DNA of 64,000 nt from Alcanivorax sp. (lineage in GTDB: Bacteria; Pseudomonadota; Gammaproteobacteria; Pseudomonadales; Alcanivoracaceae), in assembly GCF_002726155.1 (NCBI RefSeq), contig NZ_PBSH01000050.1, positions 1 to 64,000 of the forward strand. Reading direction: 5' to 3'. The notes under the pieces are model-generated. The model saw only the letters and a program-made list of their open reading frames with translations, ran no database searches and was not told the origin of the DNA. Positions 55,130 through 63,371 of the stretch are shown piece by piece. A program made the translations under genes and the position numbers. Numbering within the stretch: position 1 is the first letter of the stretch; each line of letters begins with the position of its first letter.

Positions 55130-56106
55130 CTATGGAAAATCAGCCATCTTCCCAGCCCCCGCAGAATGAGCGGGAATGGAAGCTGATCGAGAAATTGCTG
55201 GGGCAGGCCCAGGATGAACAGCGCAAGTCCCGCCGTTGGGGTATCTTTTTCAAGGCGCTGACCTTTATATACCTGTTTACCCTGTTGGTTATGGTGATTC
55301 CGGGTAAAACCGGTTCTGCCGTGACCATGGCGGAATCGCATGTGGGGATTGTTGACGTAAACGGTGTGATCGCGCCGGATCAGGATGCCAGTGCGGATTT
55401 GATCGTTACCGGCCTGACGCGGGCGTTTGAAGCGGAAAACACCACTGCCGTACTGTTGAAGATCAACAGCCCGGGTGGCTCGCCGGTGCAATCCAACCAG
55501 GTGTATAACGCCATTAAGCGCCTGCGTGCTGAATACCCGGAAAAGAAGGTATACGCGGCCATTACCGATGTGGGCGCCTCCGGGGCTTACTTCATCGCCT
55601 CCGCAGCGGATGAGATCTATGCGGACCCGGCCAGTATCGTTGGCTCCATTGGTGTGATCATGGCTGGGTTCGGGCTGGAGCAGGCAGCGGACAAGCTGGG
55701 TGTGGAGCGCCGTGTGCTCACCGCCGGCGAAAACAAGGACCTGATGGATCCGTTCTCGCCGATTCAGCCGGCCCATCGCAAGCATGTACAGACCATGCTG
55801 GATGACATTCACCAGCAGTTTATTACTGCAGTGAAAGAAGGGCGGGGTGATCGACTGAAGGTGGATGGTCACCCGGAACTGTTCTCGGGGTTGTTCTGGA
55901 CCGGTGAGCGAGCACTGGATCTGGGGCTGATTGACGGCCTGATGAGCCCGGGGCAGGTGGTTCGTGAGGTGGCCGGCCAGGAAGAGATGCTGAATTACAG
56001 CGCCAGCCGTTCTCCCATGGAAGAATTCATTCGTCGTTTCGGTGTATCCATTGGTGAAGGTATGGCGGCCCAGTTGGGTCTGAGCGCCTCGCCGGTGATT
56101 CGTTGA
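55126..56106 (+). CDS. sppA: signal peptide peptidase SppA, short form
   Basis: A 326-residue S49 protease (324 if the ATG at 55132 is used). N-terminal membrane anchor at about 43-62 (FKALTFIYLFTLLVMVIPG). Catalytic Ser in GASGAYFIASAADEIYAD near residue 150 and Lys in AGENKDLMDPF near 205. It is the short (Bacillus-like) kind that assembles as a ring to complete its sites, degrading cleaved signal peptides. The GTG overlaps the HAD stop and sits five bases after GGAG, so I keep it; the ATG is two codons on. Confidence 0.92.
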   Translation: MTMENQPSSQPPQNEREWKLIEKLLGQAQDEQRKSRRWGIFFKALTFIYLFTLLVMVIPGKTGSAVTMAESHVGIVDVNGVIAPDQDASADLIVTGLTRAFEAENTTAVLLKINSPGGSPVQSNQVYNAIKRLRAEYPEKKVYAAITDVGASGAYFIASAADEIYADPASIVGSIGVIMAGFGLEQAADKLGVERRVLTAGENKDLMDPFSPIQPAHRKHVQTMLDDIHQQFITAVKEGRGDRLKVDGHPELFSGLFWTGERALDLGLIDGLMSPGQVVREVAGQEEMLNYSASRSPMEEFIRRFGVSIGEGMAAQLGLSASPVIR

Positions 56107-56115
56107 TCATATATA

Positions 56116-56167
56116 GCTACGAGCTACGAGCTACGAGAAGCTAGAAGCTAGAAGCTAGAAGCTAGAA
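56116..56167. repeat. heptamer tandem repeat element D
   Basis: Three copies of GCTACGA (56116-56136), a three-base GAA, then four copies of GCTAGAA (56140-56167). The seven-base period and AG-x-T-type unit match elements A, B and C, but here no inverted second arm was found. Confidence 0.9.
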
Positions 56168-56212
56168 GAGGCGAGTCCTGAAATACGCAATGGTGTTCGG
56201 GGCTCGCCTCTT
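56166..56212. terminator. inverted repeat between sppA and maf
   Basis: Ten-base arms AAGAGGCGAG (56166-56175) and CTCGCCTCTT (56203-56212) with a 27-base loop, followed by a T/C-rich run. It stands between converging sppA and maf and probably ends both transcripts. Confidence 0.6.
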
Positions 56213-56217
56213 TCCTT

Positions 56218-56811
56218 TTATACAGGCAGTTGAATCCCTTCGGCGGCCAGGAATTCTGTCAGTACGATCAGTGGCAGGCCCACCAGTGTATTCGGGTCGC
56301 GTCCTTCCAGTGCCTTGAATAATACAATGCCCAGCCCTTCGGATTTGAAGCTGCCGGCACAGTTAAGTGGCTGTTCGACATCCACGTAGCGTTCAATCTG
56401 GGCTGGTTTCAGGGTGCGGAATTGCACATGAAACGGGTCACAGGCCACCTGGCTGCGGCCGGTGGCGGTATTGAGCAGGCACAACCCAGTAAGGAAGGAT
56501 ACCCGCTGACCGCTGGCGGCGCTGAGTTGGCGGATCGCGGTGTCCCGGTCGCCGGGCTTGCCCAGGACTTGATCGCCGATCACGGCGACCTGGTCGGAGC
56601 CGATAACCAGGGTGTTCGGATGCTGGTCGGCCAACGCCAGGGCTTTTTCCCGGGCCAGGCGCATTACCAGGGCGGTAGGGCTTTCATCCTCATGCCGGGA
56701 TTCATCGATATCCGGACTTTGGTGGATAAAATCCAGCTTCAGCTTGTCCAATAACTGGCGCCGAAACGGCGATGAAGAGGCGAGTAACAGGGTCGGTGTC
56801 TGGTCAGTCAT
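56218..56811 (-). CDS. maf: Maf-family nucleotide pyrophosphatase (YceF type)
   Basis: A 197-residue Maf protein. LLLASSSPFRRQLLDKL at the N-terminus and GSDQVAVIGDQVLGKPG in the middle are the family substrate-loop motifs; the YceF branch in E. coli hydrolyses 7-methyl-GTP. ATG with GGAG six bases upstream is chosen; an ATG nine codons earlier has no ribosome site. Convergent with sppA and divergent from yceD. Confidence 0.92.
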   Translation of the reverse strand: MTDQTPTLLLASSSPFRRQLLDKLKLDFIHQSPDIDESRHEDESPTALVMRLAREKALALADQHPNTLVIGSDQVAVIGDQVLGKPGDRDTAIRQLSAASGQRVSFLTGLCLLNTATGRSQVACDPFHVQFRTLKPAQIERYVDVEQPLNCAGSFKSEGLGIVLFKALEGRDPNTLVGLPLIVLTEFLAAEGIQLPV

Positions 56812-56909
56812 GGGGGTCTCCGCGCGTTGCGGGGGCAAGTGTAAGGATTATTTTTTCATGACGCACGAAAAACCCTGTTGACTCAGGCGCTTAGTGCCTC
56901 ACATTAACT

Positions 56910-56938
56910 TTGACAGCAGGGCCTCACGGCCCTAGAAT
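56910..56938 (+). promoter_or_regulatory. strong sigma-70 promoter of yceD-rpmF
   Basis: Perfect TTGACA (56910-56915), 17-base spacer, TAGAAT (56933-56938). The best promoter match in the window. Expected transcription start near 56945, only about three bases before the yceD ATG. Confidence 0.8.
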
Positions 56939-56947
56939 TGCGCGCTT

Positions 56948-57463
56948 ATGTTTTCAGGGCAACTGCCACAGTTCCTCGATCCTCGCAAATATGCGGATCA
57001 AGGTCGCATCGTTGAAGGCCAGCTTACCGTTGGAGACCTGCCTCGCCTGCAGGAATACCGCGAAAGTCTGGACCAGCCAGTAGCAATATCGCTGGCATTC
57101 GATCGTGATGATGAGGGGCATCGGCGTATCGAGGGCGAGGTTAGCACCGTATTGGTGCTGCCATGTCAGCGCTGCCTGGAGCCCGTGAGTTATTCCATTA
57201 CCGCCCATATCGACGTGGCGCTGGTGTGGAATGAGGATCAGGCCAAGGCATTGCCGGGGCGATTGGACCCTTGGTTGGTTGGCGAAGAGCGCATGGTTCT
57301 CACCGATCTGATCGAAGAGGAGCTGTTGCTGGCCATGCCACTGGTGGCTCTGCATGACCCTTGCCCGACAGCTTTACCGCAGGACCGCGGTGAACCTGAG
57401 AAACACGAAAACGCGGATAATCCTTTTGCCGTGCTGGCCAAATTAAAAGGTCAAGGCAAGTAA
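56948..57463 (+). CDS. yceD: DUF177 protein YceD
   Basis: A 171-residue protein of the YceD/DUF177 family linked to 23S rRNA/large-subunit biogenesis and nearly always next to rpmF. Seen: RIVEGQLTVGDLPRL and the C-x2-C site LPCQRCLEPVSYSI near residue 76, with an acidic C-terminal half. The predicted promoter places the mRNA 5' end almost at the ATG, so the message may be leaderless; no Shine-Dalgarno is visible. The next gene rpmF follows after 33 bases with its own GAGGAG site. Confidence 0.93.
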   Translation: MFSGQLPQFLDPRKYADQGRIVEGQLTVGDLPRLQEYRESLDQPVAISLAFDRDDEGHRRIEGEVSTVLVLPCQRCLEPVSYSITAHIDVALVWNEDQAKALPGRLDPWLVGEERMVLTDLIEEELLLAMPLVALHDPCPTALPQDRGEPEKHENADNPFAVLAKLKGQGK

Positions 57464-57496
57464 ATTCAGGCTGAATAAACGCCCGAGGAGCTCGAA

Positions 57497-57685
57497 ATGG
57501 CTGTTCAAAAGAACCGTAAAACCCGTTCCAAGCGCGGCATGCGCCGCTCTCACGATGCGCTGCCCGCCGCTGCGCTGACTGAAGACACCAACACTGGTGA
57601 AGTGCATCGTCGTCACCACATTTCTCCTGACGGCATGTACCGTGGCCGCCAGGTGATCAGTCAGGGTGAATCTGACGACGAATAA
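57497..57685 (+). CDS. rpmF: 50S ribosomal protein L32
   Basis: A 62-residue basic protein: [21 protein letters not shown] is the conserved L32 beginning (first 20 shown: [20 protein letters not shown]). It lacks the zinc-binding Cys pairs of the other L32 type. Placed between yceD and plsX as in most gammaproteobacteria. Two hairpins follow before plsX. Confidence 0.97.
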   Translation: MAVQKNRKTRSKRGMRRSHDALPAAALTEDTNTGEVHRRHHISPDGMYRGRQVISQGESDDE

Positions 57686-57693
57686 GTTGTGTG

Positions 57694-57722
57694 AAAACGG
57701 GAGCTGCGGCTCCCGTTTTTTG
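57694..57722 (+). terminator. rho-independent terminator after rpmF
   Basis: Eleven-base stem AAAACGGGAGC/GCTCCCGTTTT with TGCG loop (57705-57708), then T-run. Confidence 0.92.
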
Positions 57723-57781
57723 TGCCGGCCTGGTCTCGTACTGCCCCTGTGCAGTAAAGATTTGGCTTTCGTGGCACACTT

Positions 57782-57807
57782 AAATCCTCCTTCGGGAGGA
57801 TTTTTTG
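57782..57807 (+). terminator. second terminator-like hairpin before plsX
   Basis: Nine-base stem AAATCCTCC/GGAGGATTT with a TTCG tetraloop, followed by further T. It isolates the plsX-fab genes from rpmF transcription or acts as an attenuator. Confidence 0.75.
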
Positions 57808-57896
57808 TAAGTGGATTTGTGATCGAAGGCGGGAATATGTCGCCGCCGAATGATTTTTGTCAGAATGCCTCCAAATTTGAATAAAGGAAGCAGCCC

Positions 57897-58913
57897 ATGC
57901 CGGTTGTGACGCTAGCAGTGGATGCCATGGGGGGGGATCACGGCTTGTCCGTAACAGTGCCCGCCGTGGCGGCCATGCTGTCTCGCCATGCGCACATGCA
58001 CATCATTCTGGTCGGCCAGCCCGATCCCCTGGCTGATGCCTTGTCCCAGGCCGGTATCGCCGGCCACCCCCGTGTCACTGTCCAACCAGCCTCCGAAGTG
58101 GTGGCCATGGATGACCCTGTTGCCGTGGCTCTGCGGCAGAAAAAAGACTCCTCCATGCGTGTGGCCATCAATATGGTCAAGGAAGGACGCGCTCAGGCAG
58201 CGGTCAGTGCTGGTAATACTGGTGCCCTGATGGCGGTGAGCCGGTTTGTGCTGAAAACCCTGCCAGGGGTGGATCGGCCTGCCATTTGTACGGCTATCCC
58301 CACGGCCAGCGGCCACTGTCACATGCTTGATCTGGGCGCCAATGTGGATTCCGAACCCGCTCATTTACTGCAGTTTGCCCTGATGGGGCAGGCGGTCGTG
58401 CGTGCGGTGGATGGTGTAGAGCACCCTCGAGTGGCGCTGCTCAACATCGGTGAGGAAGATATCAAGGGCAACGAACAGATCAAGGAAGCGGCAGGCCTGT
58501 TACGCGAAGCCGATGACCTGAACTATGTGGGCTTTGTGGAAGGGAATGGCATTTTTGCCGGCGAAGCGGATGTGGTGGTCTGTGATGGTTTCGTCGGCAA
58601 CGTGTCGCTGAAAACCATGGAAGGCGTGGCGAAAATGATCGGCAACATGCTGCGTGAAGAAATCAAGCAATCCTGGTTGCGCAAGTTGTGTGGCCTGTTT
58701 GCCTTGCCGGTTCTGGTGGGCCTGAAAAAGCGCATGGACCCGGATCACTACAATGGCGCAAGCCTGGTCGGCCTGCGTGGGGTGGTGGTGAAAAGTCATG
58801 GTGGCACCAGCAAGGAAGGCTTCGCCTGCGCGCTGGAGGTGGCTCAACTGGAGGCGCGACGCAATGTGCCCTCACTGATCAGTGATGCACTGAGTCAGGC
58901 CAGCGCCGACTGA
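57897..58913 (+). CDS. plsX: phosphate acyltransferase PlsX
   Basis: A 338-residue enzyme converting acyl-ACP to acyl-phosphate, the first step of the PlsX/Y route of phospholipid synthesis. Conserved: LAVDAMGGDHG at the start, AAVSAGNTGALMA near residue 105, FVEGNGIFAGEADVVVCDGFVGNV (shortened DVVVCDGFVGNV), and SHGGTSKEGF near residue 302. AAAGGAAG precedes the ATG. Head of the fatty-acid cluster. Confidence 0.97.
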   Translation: MPVVTLAVDAMGGDHGLSVTVPAVAAMLSRHAHMHIILVGQPDPLADALSQAGIAGHPRVTVQPASEVVAMDDPVAVALRQKKDSSMRVAINMVKEGRAQAAVSAGNTGALMAVSRFVLKTLPGVDRPAICTAIPTASGHCHMLDLGANVDSEPAHLLQFALMGQAVVRAVDGVEHPRVALLNIGEEDIKGNEQIKEAAGLLREADDLNYVGFVEGNGIFAGEADVVVCDGFVGNVSLKTMEGVAKMIGNMLREEIKQSWLRKLCGLFALPVLVGLKKRMDPDHYNGASLVGLRGVVVKSHGGTSKEGFACALEVAQLEARRNVPSLISDALSQASAD

Positions 58914-59039
58914 AATCTGCGTCGGGGTCAGCTGGCCCCGGTGTTGTTCATACTTTGTTTCAGGCCCGACCGGACAGCGAAAGCGAAAGCCGGCATACTG
59001 CGGCCTGCCTATTCCTGTCTATTTTTAAGGGGATGTTGA

Positions 59040-59969
59040 ATGTCGAAGACAGCCTTTATTTTTCCCGGTCAGGGCTCCCAGAGTCTGGGAATGCTGAGTG
59101 AATTTGCCGAACGTCCGGCAGTGAAGCAGACCTTTCAGGAAGCCTCCGGTGCACTGGATCAAGATCTCTGGGCGTTGGCCCAGGAAGGGCCGAAAGAAGC
59201 ACTGAATCAAACCGAAATTACCCAGCCTCTGCTGCTGACCGCAGGCGTTGCCCTGTGGCGGCTGTGGGAGCAAAGCGGTGGTCCGCGGCCGAATGTACTG
59301 GCCGGGCATAGCCTGGGTGAATACAGCGCATTGACCTGTGCCGGTGTCATCAATCTGGGCGATGCCGTGCGGCTGGTTCGCACCCGTGGCCAGCTTATGC
59401 AGAAGGCGGTGGGGCAAGGTGAAGGCAGCATGGCGGCGATCCTGGGTCTGGATGATGAGCAGGTTCGCGCTGCCTGTGCGCAAGCGGCGCAGGGAGGCGT
59501 GGTTGAGGCGGTCAATTACAATGCGCCTGGTCAGGTGGTGATTGCCGGTTCCGCGGATGCGGTTGAGCGCGCGATTGCGGCCTGTAAAGAGGCCGGGGCG
59601 AAACGCGCCATGGCGCTACCGGTGAGCGTGCCTTCTCACTGTGCGCTGATGAAGCCTGCGGCGGAGCAACTGGCTGATACCTTGAACGGTACACGTTTTC
59701 ATGCGGCGGAAATGCCGGTCATCAACAATGTGGACGTGGCAATGGAAACGGATCCGGAGAAAATCCGCGATGCGTTGATTCGCCAGCTTTATTCACCGGT
59801 GCGCTGGGTGGAAACCATTCAGGCGCTGAAAGAGCAGGGCGTAGGGCATCTCTACGAGTGTGGCCCGGGCAAGGTCCTGTGTGGACTGGTCAAGCGTATT
59901 GATCGCGACATGGCGGCCCGTCCGCTGGAAACAGAAGACGCTTTCACGGCGGCGCTGCAAGGAGAATAA
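59040..59969 (+). CDS. fabD: malonyl-CoA:ACP transacylase
   Basis: A 309-residue enzyme loading malonate onto ACP. FIFPGQGSQSLGM at the N-terminus, nucleophile Ser91 in AGHSLGEYSAL, partner His200 in SVPSHCALM, and the C-terminal GPGKVLCGLVKRI. ATG preceded by AAGGGG. Followed after two bases by fabG. Confidence 0.98.
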   Translation: MSKTAFIFPGQGSQSLGMLSEFAERPAVKQTFQEASGALDQDLWALAQEGPKEALNQTEITQPLLLTAGVALWRLWEQSGGPRPNVLAGHSLGEYSALTCAGVINLGDAVRLVRTRGQLMQKAVGQGEGSMAAILGLDDEQVRAACAQAAQGGVVEAVNYNAPGQVVIAGSADAVERAIAACKEAGAKRAMALPVSVPSHCALMKPAAEQLADTLNGTRFHAAEMPVINNVDVAMETDPEKIRDALIRQLYSPVRWVETIQALKEQGVGHLYECGPGKVLCGLVKRIDRDMAARPLETEDAFTAALQGE

Positions 59970-59971
59970 GC

Positions 59972-60703
59972 ATGTCAGAGAAAAAAGTGGCGTTGGTGAC
60001 TGGCGCGAGCCGCGGCATTGGCCGGGCGATTGCCGAGCAGTTGATTGCCGACGGCTTCTTTGTTGTTGGCACAGCCACCACGGAAAGCGGCGCGGCAGCC
60101 ATTGGCGATGCGCTGGGTGAAAACGGTGCCGGCAAGATGCTCAACGTGGCCGACAAGGCGTCGGTGGACGAGACACTCAAAAGCATCAACGATGAATTCG
60201 GTGCTCCTTTGGTGCTGGTGAATAACGCCGGCATTACCCGCGACAACATCATGCTTCGGATGAAGGAAGATGAGTGGGAAGATGTCATCAATACCAACCT
60301 GAATTCCCTTTATCGCGTTAGCAAGGCATGCTTGAAAGGCATGACCAAGGCGCGTTGGGGCCGGATCATCAATATCAGTTCGGTGGTCGGTACCATTGGC
60401 AATGCGGGGCAAGCCAACTATGCGGCGGCCAAGGGCGGTGTGGAAGGTTTCTCACGGGCGTTGGCCCGCGAGCTTGGCTCACGTAATATCACGGTGAATT
60501 CTGTTGCACCGGGCTTTATTCAGACGGACATGACAGAGGCTTTGCCGGAAGCCCAGAAAGAGGCGCTTTTGCAGGGGATCCCCTTGGGGCGTTTGGGGCA
60601 GCCGGCGGAGATAGCCAGCGCTGTTGCCTGGCTGGCCAGTGATGGCGGTGGTTATGTAACCGGAACCACTTTGCACGTCAATGGGGGCATGTTTACCGGG
60701 TAG
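59972..60703 (+). CDS. fabG: 3-oxoacyl-ACP reductase
   Basis: A 243-residue short-chain dehydrogenase reducing 3-oxoacyl-ACP with NADPH. Cofactor motif VTGASRGIG (9-17), NNAGITRDN (84-92), catalytic Ser137, Tyr150 and Lys154. AGGAG site inside the two-base gap after fabD. Second step of the elongation cycle encoded here. Confidence 0.98.
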   Translation: MSEKKVALVTGASRGIGRAIAEQLIADGFFVVGTATTESGAAAIGDALGENGAGKMLNVADKASVDETLKSINDEFGAPLVLVNNAGITRDNIMLRMKEDEWEDVINTNLNSLYRVSKACLKGMTKARWGRIINISSVVGTIGNAGQANYAAAKGGVEGFSRALARELGSRNITVNSVAPGFIQTDMTEALPEAQKEALLQGIPLGRLGQPAEIASAVAWLASDGGGYVTGTTLHVNGGMFTG

Positions 60704-60810
60704 CTCAAAAAATGGGCATCTGAACGTTTCTGGGAAAGCTGGCTAATTGACTGTTTTCGCAGAAGAAAATATTTGGAAAAACTTCAAGGGAAGGCATCGG
60801 TCCAGTCGGC

Positions 60811-60840
60811 TTGCAAGCGCAAACAGCGTTCACCTAGAAT
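60811..60840 (+). promoter_or_regulatory. predicted acpP promoter
   Basis: TTGCAA (60811-60816) and TAGAAT (60835-60840) with an 18-base spacer, about 50 bases before the acpP ATG. A separate promoter fits the very high ACP demand. Confidence 0.6.
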
Positions 60841-60889
60841 AGCCGCTGACAGGTGCTAGCACACCATTAATCAGGAGAGTAATACGATC

Positions 60890-61123
60890 ATGAGCAGCAT
60901 CGAAGAACGCGTAAACAAAATCATCGTTGAGCAACTGGGTGTTAAGCCGGAAGACGTAAAATCAGAAGCGTCCTTCGTTGAAGATCTGGGTGCAGACTCC
61001 CTGGACACCGTTGAGCTGGTGATGGCCCTGGAAGAAGAATTTGAAACTGAAATTCCGGACGAAGAAGCTGAGAAAATCAGCACCGTCCAGTCCGCTGTGG
61101 ATTACATCAAAGCACACAGCTGA
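60890..61123 (+). CDS. acpP: acyl carrier protein
   Basis: A 77-residue, very acidic carrier protein. Ser37 in [10 protein letters not shown] receives the 4'-phosphopantetheine arm. AGGAG ten bases upstream of ATG. Own promoter and own terminator make it a monocistronic unit in the fab cluster, the usual arrangement. Confidence 0.99.
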   Translation: MSSIEERVNKIIVEQLGVKPEDVKSEASFVEDLGADSLDTVELVMALEEEFETEIPDEEAEKISTVQSAVDYIKAHS

Positions 61124-61144
61124 GTTCGGTTGTTCGAATAACAG

Positions 61145-61180
61145 AAAAGCCGCAGGTTCAATGAGCTTGCGGCTTTTTTG
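61145..61180 (+). terminator. rho-independent terminator after acpP
   Basis: AAAAGCCGCA (61145-61154) pairs with TGCGGCTTTT (61168-61177), then T. Loop of 13 bases. Confidence 0.88.
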
Positions 61181-61310
61181 TGGCCAGAATATTTGTGGCG
61201 ACAAGTGACGTTTTCTTACATTACGGCGACCTGTTACCGGGCCGCTTGTAGTAATCTTGTCGCATTACGGCCGTTAAATGGCGCCAAAATAATGGATTGG
61301 GAGGTATCGG

Positions 61311-62549
61311 GTGACGTCACGTCGAGTCGTTATTACAGGGTTGGGAATGCTCACGCCGCTGGGAGTCGATGTGGCTTCTACCTGGGAAGGTATCAAGGCG
61401 GGCAAGAGTGGCATTCGTAACATCGAGCACTTTGATACGGAGCCTTTTGCTACCCGTTTTGCCGGCCTGGTGCCTGATTTTGATATTTCCGAGTACCTGC
61501 CCCCCAAAGATGCCCGCAAGATGGACGTCTTCGTGCAATACGGGCTGGTGGCGGCTATTCAGGCGGTGCGTGATGCGGGCCTGGACATGGAAAAGGAAGA
61601 TGCCGAGCGTGTGGGGGCGGCGATTGGCTCTGGTATTGGTGGCCTTACCAATATCGAAGACAATCACCGCAAGCTGCTCGATTCCGGCCCCCGCAAGCTG
61701 TCACCGTTCTTTGTGCCTGGGACCATCATCAACATGATCGCGGGTAATCTGGCGATCATGTACGGCATGAAAGGGCCCAACTTTGCCACGGTAACGGCCT
61801 GTACCACCGGGACCCATAACATTGGTTTTGCTGCCCAGCAGATTGTGCTGGGGCAAGCGGACGTAATGGTTGCCGGGGGCGCGGAGAAGGGCTCTTCGCC
61901 GTTGGGGTTGGGTGGTTTCGCTGCCGCCCGTGCGCTATCCACCCGTAACGATGACCCGCAAGCCGCCAGCCGTCCCTGGGACAAGGACCGGGACGGCTTC
62001 GTGCTGGCCGATGGTGCCGGCGCGGTGGTACTGGAAGAGTACGAGCACGCCAAGGCCCGTGGTGCCACGATTTATGCAGAGCTGGCCGGTTTTGGCATGA
62101 GTGATGATGCCTATCACATCACCTCTCCGGCAGAGGGCGGCGACGGTGCCATGCGGGCCATGCGTAATGCCCTGCGAAATGCCGGTGTCGAGCCGGAGCA
62201 GGTGGATTACATCAACGCCCACGGCACCTCCACCCAGATGGGTGATGTGGCAGAAGCCATGGCGGTGAAAACCCTGTTTGGCGACCATGCCTATAATCTG
62301 GCGGTGAGCTCGACTAAATCCATGGTTGGGCACTTGCTGGGGGCGGCGGGGGCTGTGGAAGCGATTTTCTCCATTCTCGCCATGCGTGATTCGGTGGCGC
62401 CGCCCACCATCAATCTGGATAACCCGGACGAAGACTGTGACCTGAACTTCGTGGCGAACCAGGCGCAGGAACGCACCATTCAGTACGCGTTGTCCAACTC
62501 GTTCGGTTTCGGTGGTACTAACGGTACCCTGCTGTTCAAGAAGGTGTAA
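61311..62549 (+). CDS. fabF: 3-oxoacyl-ACP synthase II
   Basis: A 412-residue condensing enzyme (KASII) that extends acyl-ACP and adjusts unsaturated chain length with temperature. Catalytic triad Cys164 ([11 protein letters not shown]), His304 (NAHGTST) and His341 ([10 protein letters not shown]). GTG start with GGGAGG seven bases upstream. Its TAATG junction with pabC couples the two. Full length and intact. Confidence 0.97.
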   Translation: MTSRRVVITGLGMLTPLGVDVASTWEGIKAGKSGIRNIEHFDTEPFATRFAGLVPDFDISEYLPPKDARKMDVFVQYGLVAAIQAVRDAGLDMEKEDAERVGAAIGSGIGGLTNIEDNHRKLLDSGPRKLSPFFVPGTIINMIAGNLAIMYGMKGPNFATVTACTTGTHNIGFAAQQIVLGQADVMVAGGAEKGSSPLGLGGFAAARALSTRNDDPQAASRPWDKDRDGFVLADGAGAVVLEEYEHAKARGATIYAELAGFGMSDDAYHITSPAEGGDGAMRAMRNALRNAGVEPEQVDYINAHGTSTQMGDVAEAMAVKTLFGDHAYNLAVSSTKSMVGHLLGAAGAVEAIFSILAMRDSVAPPTINLDNPDEDCDLNFVANQAQERTIQYALSNSFGFGGTNGTLLFKKV

Positions 62550-63361
62550 TGCCGCTGAATCCCCGTGACCGCGGTCTCGCCTACGGCGACGGTGTTTTTG
62601 AAACCGTGCGCGTGGCTGCCTCCGGTGAAGCGCCCCTGTGGTCGCGCCACCGTGCTCGCATGGTGGCCGGGCTGCACGCGCTGGATATTGCGTTACCCGA
62701 TCAATCCCGACTTGATGCTGCTCTGAATGAAGGGATTGCCGCGCTCCGCGGTGAGCCTGGAGTGGTCAAGTTGACGGTCACGCGCGGCGTTGGCGGCCGT
62801 GGCTATTTGCCGCCTGCATCGGCAAAACCCACGGTGTTGTGGCAAAGTGGGGAGCTGCCAGCCTGGTCTGAACGGCTTCGCCGCGAAGGTCTGGTGCTGG
62901 GGCTCTGCCAGACGCCGCTGTATCCTGAGCCGTTGGCAGGGTTCAAGCATCTGAACCGGCTTCCTCAGGTAATGGCTCGCCGCGAAGTGGCGGGTCAGGG
63001 CTGGGACGAAGGGTTGTTGCTCAGTACCCGCAGGCAGCCGTTGGAAGCCACCTCCATGAATCTTTTTGCCCGGTTCGCCGATCACTGGTGGATGCCTGAT
63101 CTGGCTGCCGCTGGAGCCGGCGTGGCCGGCGTCATGCGAAGCCACCTTTTCGACACGTTGCAACAACAAGGTGAAAAGGTGATTTGCGATCTGCGGCCGC
63201 TGTCACAGCTGCGCACTGCTGACGGGCTGTTTCTGTGTAACAGTATTGTCGGCGTGCTCCCGGTGCGTAAACTGGCGCAATGGCATTGGCCGGTGCTGGC
63301 ATCGGTCCGGGAACTGCAACAGTCGACAGAAACCTTTTTGGCCGGCTCACTGAAGGGCTAA
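62549..63361 (+). CDS. pabC: aminodeoxychorismate lyase
   Basis: A 270-residue fold-type IV PLP enzyme that cleaves aminodeoxychorismate to 4-aminobenzoate and pyruvate for folate synthesis. RGLAYGDGVFETVR near the N-terminus, PLP Lys133 in AGFKHLNRLPQVMARR, and LEATSMNLF near residue 170. ATG overlaps the fabF stop by one base. Placement between fabF and mltG is standard in gammaproteobacteria. Confidence 0.95.
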   Translation: MPLNPRDRGLAYGDGVFETVRVAASGEAPLWSRHRARMVAGLHALDIALPDQSRLDAALNEGIAALRGEPGVVKLTVTRGVGGRGYLPPASAKPTVLWQSGELPAWSERLRREGLVLGLCQTPLYPEPLAGFKHLNRLPQVMARREVAGQGWDEGLLLSTRRQPLEATSMNLFARFADHWWMPDLAAAGAGVAGVMRSHLFDTLQQQGEKVICDLRPLSQLRTADGLFLCNSIVGVLPVRKLAQWHWPVLASVRELQQSTETFLAGSLKG

Positions 63362-63371
63362 TAACCGCACT

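Noticed and set aside
56116..56167. CRISPR array
   Set aside because: Units are seven bases and directly adjacent with no spacers; no cas genes.
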